From Candidatus Eiseniibacteriota bacterium (GTDB lineage: Bacteria > Eisenbacteria > RBG-16-71-46 > SZUA-252), in assembly GCA_016880395.1 (NCBI GenBank), contig JAEHDN010000130.1:1-15630 (forward strand): 15,630 bases of DNA. Reading direction: 5' to 3'. The notes under the pieces were generated by a model. The model ran no database searches and had not been told where the DNA came from. It saw only the letters and a program-made list of their open reading frames with translations. A program made the position numbers and the translations under genes. This document shows positions 14,525-15,630 of the stretch, one piece after another; the first letter of the stretch is position 1; each line of letters opens with the position of its first letter.

Positions 14525-15398
14525 CGGCCGGTTCCCAGAGCGGGCGGAAGATGCACCACTGGGTGACGTGCGCGGCGATGTTCCGCTCCTGCGACTGCGC
14601 GACGAGCGTGGTGAGCCGGGTCAGGTCCTCGCGCAGCGCGAGCGATGGATCGGCCTCGTCGAGGCCGTCGAACGAGATCCGGTGCCGTCCATCCTGGCCG
14701 CGCGCCGCGTGTGCGTGGAGGATGGGCACCCGGGCCCGTCGGGCGAGGATGGCGGGCCCGGCGGGGAAGGGAGTCGCGCGCCCGAAGAAGGGGGCCGGCA
14801 ACGAGCGCGAGAAGACGTCCCCGTCCACGAGGAGCACGACCACGGCTCCACGGCGGAGCGCAAGGACGAGCGGGGCGAACCCATCGCCCGGCGTGCGGAT
14901 CTGGACCCCTTCGCGCACCTTCCGGTCGCGCATGGCGCGCGCGAGGAGCGGATGGATCTGGACGCCAGTCACGGCGTGGACCTCGAGACCGAGCCGGGCG
15001 AGCGCGAGCCCGGCCACTTCCCAGCTTCCCAGGTGGGGCGCGGCGATCACCGCGCCGCGCCCCCGTGCGAGCGCGCGGTACAGGAGCTCCGCCCCCCGGA
15101 AATCGAGGGAGCCCGTGCGCCGGTTCCCGTCCGCGGGGCGCTCGGCGAAGTACTCGATCCAGGAGAGCTGGAGGCTCTCGAACATGCGCCGCGCCGCGCG
15201 CTCGCGCGCCTCGGGGCTCGAGAGCTCGGGATGGCCACAAGCGGCGATCTGCGCCAGGTTGTCGAGCACGGCGCTCCTCCGTGAGCGGCTCAGCGTGTAC
15301 TGGAGGGAAGCCAGGAAGCGGGCTGCGATCCGGCGGGCTCGGGGAGAGCTGGTGGCGCAGGCAGTCCGGATGGCTTGCAGCAGGTATCTAGACAGCAC
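14514..15398 (-). CDS. LpxL/HtrB/PatA-family lipid acyltransferase
   Basis: The 294-residue protein belongs to the lysophospholipid/lipid A acyltransferase family, which moves an acyl chain to a glycolipid on the inner membrane. It has the H-x4-E catalytic motif in APHLGSWEVAG (H122, E127), preceded by RGAVIA. Downstream are LVDGDVF near 190-196 and PFFGRATPFPAGPAILARR near 203-221, the conserved FFG region. The N-terminal segment (YLLQAIRTACATSS...LSRSRRSAVLDNL) matches the amphipathic start of the family. The start is taken as GTG 15398 because no ATG, GTG or TTG occurs between it and the upstream in-frame stop; no close ribosome binding site is visible, and a purine run (minus strand 15436-15424) is about 25 bases away. 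It is the first gene of the leftward operon. It could act in lipid A acylation or, given the PimA-like neighbour, acylate a glycosylated phospholipid as PatA does. Confidence 0.85.
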   Translation of the reverse strand: MLSRYLLQAIRTACATSSPRARRIAARFLASLQYTLSRSRRSAVLDNLAQIAACGHPELSSPEARERAARRMFESLQLSWIEYFAERPADGNRRTGSLDFRGAELLYRALARGRGAVIAAPHLGSWEVAGLALARLGLEVHAVTGVQIHPLLARAMRDRKVREGVQIRTPGDGFAPLVLALRRGAVVVLLVDGDVFSRSLPAPFFGRATPFPAGPAILARRARVPILHAHAARGQDGRHRISFDGLDEADPSLALREDLTRLTTLVAQSQERNIAAHVTQWCIFRPLWEPADAA

Positions 15399-15442
15399 GG
15401 CCGGGTCGCGCGATGTGGTGTACCCCTCTCCCCTTCAGGCCA

Positions 15443-15463
15443 CGGACGCTACACCAGCGTCCG
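15443..15463. promoter_or_regulatory. perfect inverted repeat overlapping the leftward promoter (candidate operator)
   Basis: CGGACGCT (15443-15450) and AGCGTCCG (15456-15463) are a perfect 8-bp inverted repeat around five bases (ACACC). It covers the -10 and much of the spacer of the promoter for the acyltransferase operon. Repressor sites are often placed this way. It is not a terminator for the leftward transcript, since it lies upstream of the start, and no U-tract follows it on the plus strand. Confidence 0.5.
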
Positions 15464-15475
15464 AAAAGGTGTCAA
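15446..15475 (-). promoter_or_regulatory. sigma70-type promoter of the acyltransferase-GT4-MFS operon
   Basis: On the minus strand a perfect TTGACA (15475-15470) is followed after 18 bases by TAGCGT (15451-15446). Transcription would start near 15439 and give a leader of about 40 bases before GTG 15398. Confidence 0.6.
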
Positions 15476-15511
15476 GGCAACCCCCGCGAATCGCCGCGCG
15501 CCGGGAAGCCG

Positions 15512-15541
15512 TTGACTTGGCGAGAGGTCGGTGCCTAGAGT
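15512..15541 (+). promoter_or_regulatory. sigma70-type promoter reading off the right edge
   Basis: TTGACT (15512-15517) is followed after 18 bases by TAGAGT (15536-15541). It resembles the recG promoter (TTGACTTG start, CCTAG at the -10). A transcript would start near 15548, 15 bases before ATG 15563. Confidence 0.5.
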
Positions 15542-15553
15542 GGCGGCGGCGGA

Positions 15554-15577
15554 AACGAACCCATGGATGGGCTCGTT
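15554..15577. repeat. imperfect inverted repeat just after the rightward promoter
   Basis: AACGAACCCAT (15554-15564) and ATGGGCTCGTT (15567-15577) are inverted repeats with one mismatch and a two-base centre. The dyad lies in the first bases of the expected transcript and contains ATG 15563 in its centre. It could be an operator or a hairpin that hides a start codon. Confidence 0.45.
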
Positions 15578-15630
15578 CCAGCCGCGATCAGGACGATGAG
15601 CGTTCTTCCTCGCCGGGCTCGAAGAGAGCG
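15563..15630 (+). CDS. possible start of an unidentified gene, cut by the window edge
   Basis: From ATG 15563 the frame is open to the end and reads MDGLVPAAIRTMSVLPRRARR and onward. A second in-frame ATG at 15596 has a weak AGGA two bases upstream. The only support is the candidate promoter at 15512-15541 and its orientation away from the leftward operon. Twenty-two codons are too few to identify a family or to be sure that it is coding. Confidence 0.3.
   Translation, partial: MDGLVPAAIRTMSVLPRRARRE

Noticed and set aside
15456..15475. Intrinsic terminator reading rightwards
   Set aside because: The stem at 15443-15463 is followed by AAAAGG on the plus strand rather than a T-run, and no gene reads into it from the left.

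Overview
The window is about 15.6 kb of very GC-rich, densely packed bacterial DNA. It holds the distal part of a division and cell wall (dcw) cluster, a divergent rpmB/recG pair, a zinc-ribbon protein gene, and a three-gene leftward operon for envelope lipid/glycan work and export. The organism is a GC-rich bacterium. The gene mix, the C-X2-C form of L28 and the zinc-ribbon protein with an Ala/Pro linker are compatible with groups such as Candidatus Eisenbacteria, Gemmatimonadota or Myxococcota. This assignment is inference from general character only, not a placement.

Positions 1-388 are abnormal. A 119-bp arm (1-119) is the reverse complement of 270-388, with four mismatches. The 150 bp between the arms encode, on the minus strand, the end of MurD domain 1. 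The DNA therefore reads murD leftward off the window edge and restarts murD rightward from inside the same gene. All four mismatches are synonymous third-codon positions in murD. This fits a fold-back join between two closely related alleles, most likely an assembly or amplification chimera, less likely a real inverted duplication.

Positions 270-8373 carry murD (5'-truncated), ftsW, murG, murC, ftsQ, ftsA and ftsZ, all on the plus strand with overlaps or gaps of at most 36 bp. Together they make UDP-MurNAc-tripeptide precursors (MurC, MurD), lipid II (MurG) and septal glycan (FtsW), and build the divisome (FtsQ, FtsA, FtsZ). No murB or ddl lies between murC and ftsQ.

Positions 8374-10880: ftsZ and rpmB converge on a short spacer with a GC-rich hairpin. 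rpmB (minus) and recG (plus) diverge from a 116-bp region with two good back-to-back sigma70-type promoters. The recG promoter is so close to the GTG start that its mRNA looks leaderless.

Positions 10958-12064 encode a zinc-ribbon protein with a long Ala/Pro/Glu linker and a conserved-looking helical C-terminus. It converges on a leftward operon (15398 to 12075): an LpxL/PatA-type acyltransferase, a GT4 glycosyltransferase resembling PimA, and an MFS transporter, joined by short overlaps. The operon appears to start from a promoter whose spacer and -10 are covered by a perfect 8-bp inverted repeat. A second, rightward promoter with its own dyad lies at 15512-15577 and may drive a gene that runs off the right edge. 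Other than short intergenic segments, no stretch over 300 bp lacks a gene. I saw no tRNA, rRNA, CRISPR array or insertion sequence.
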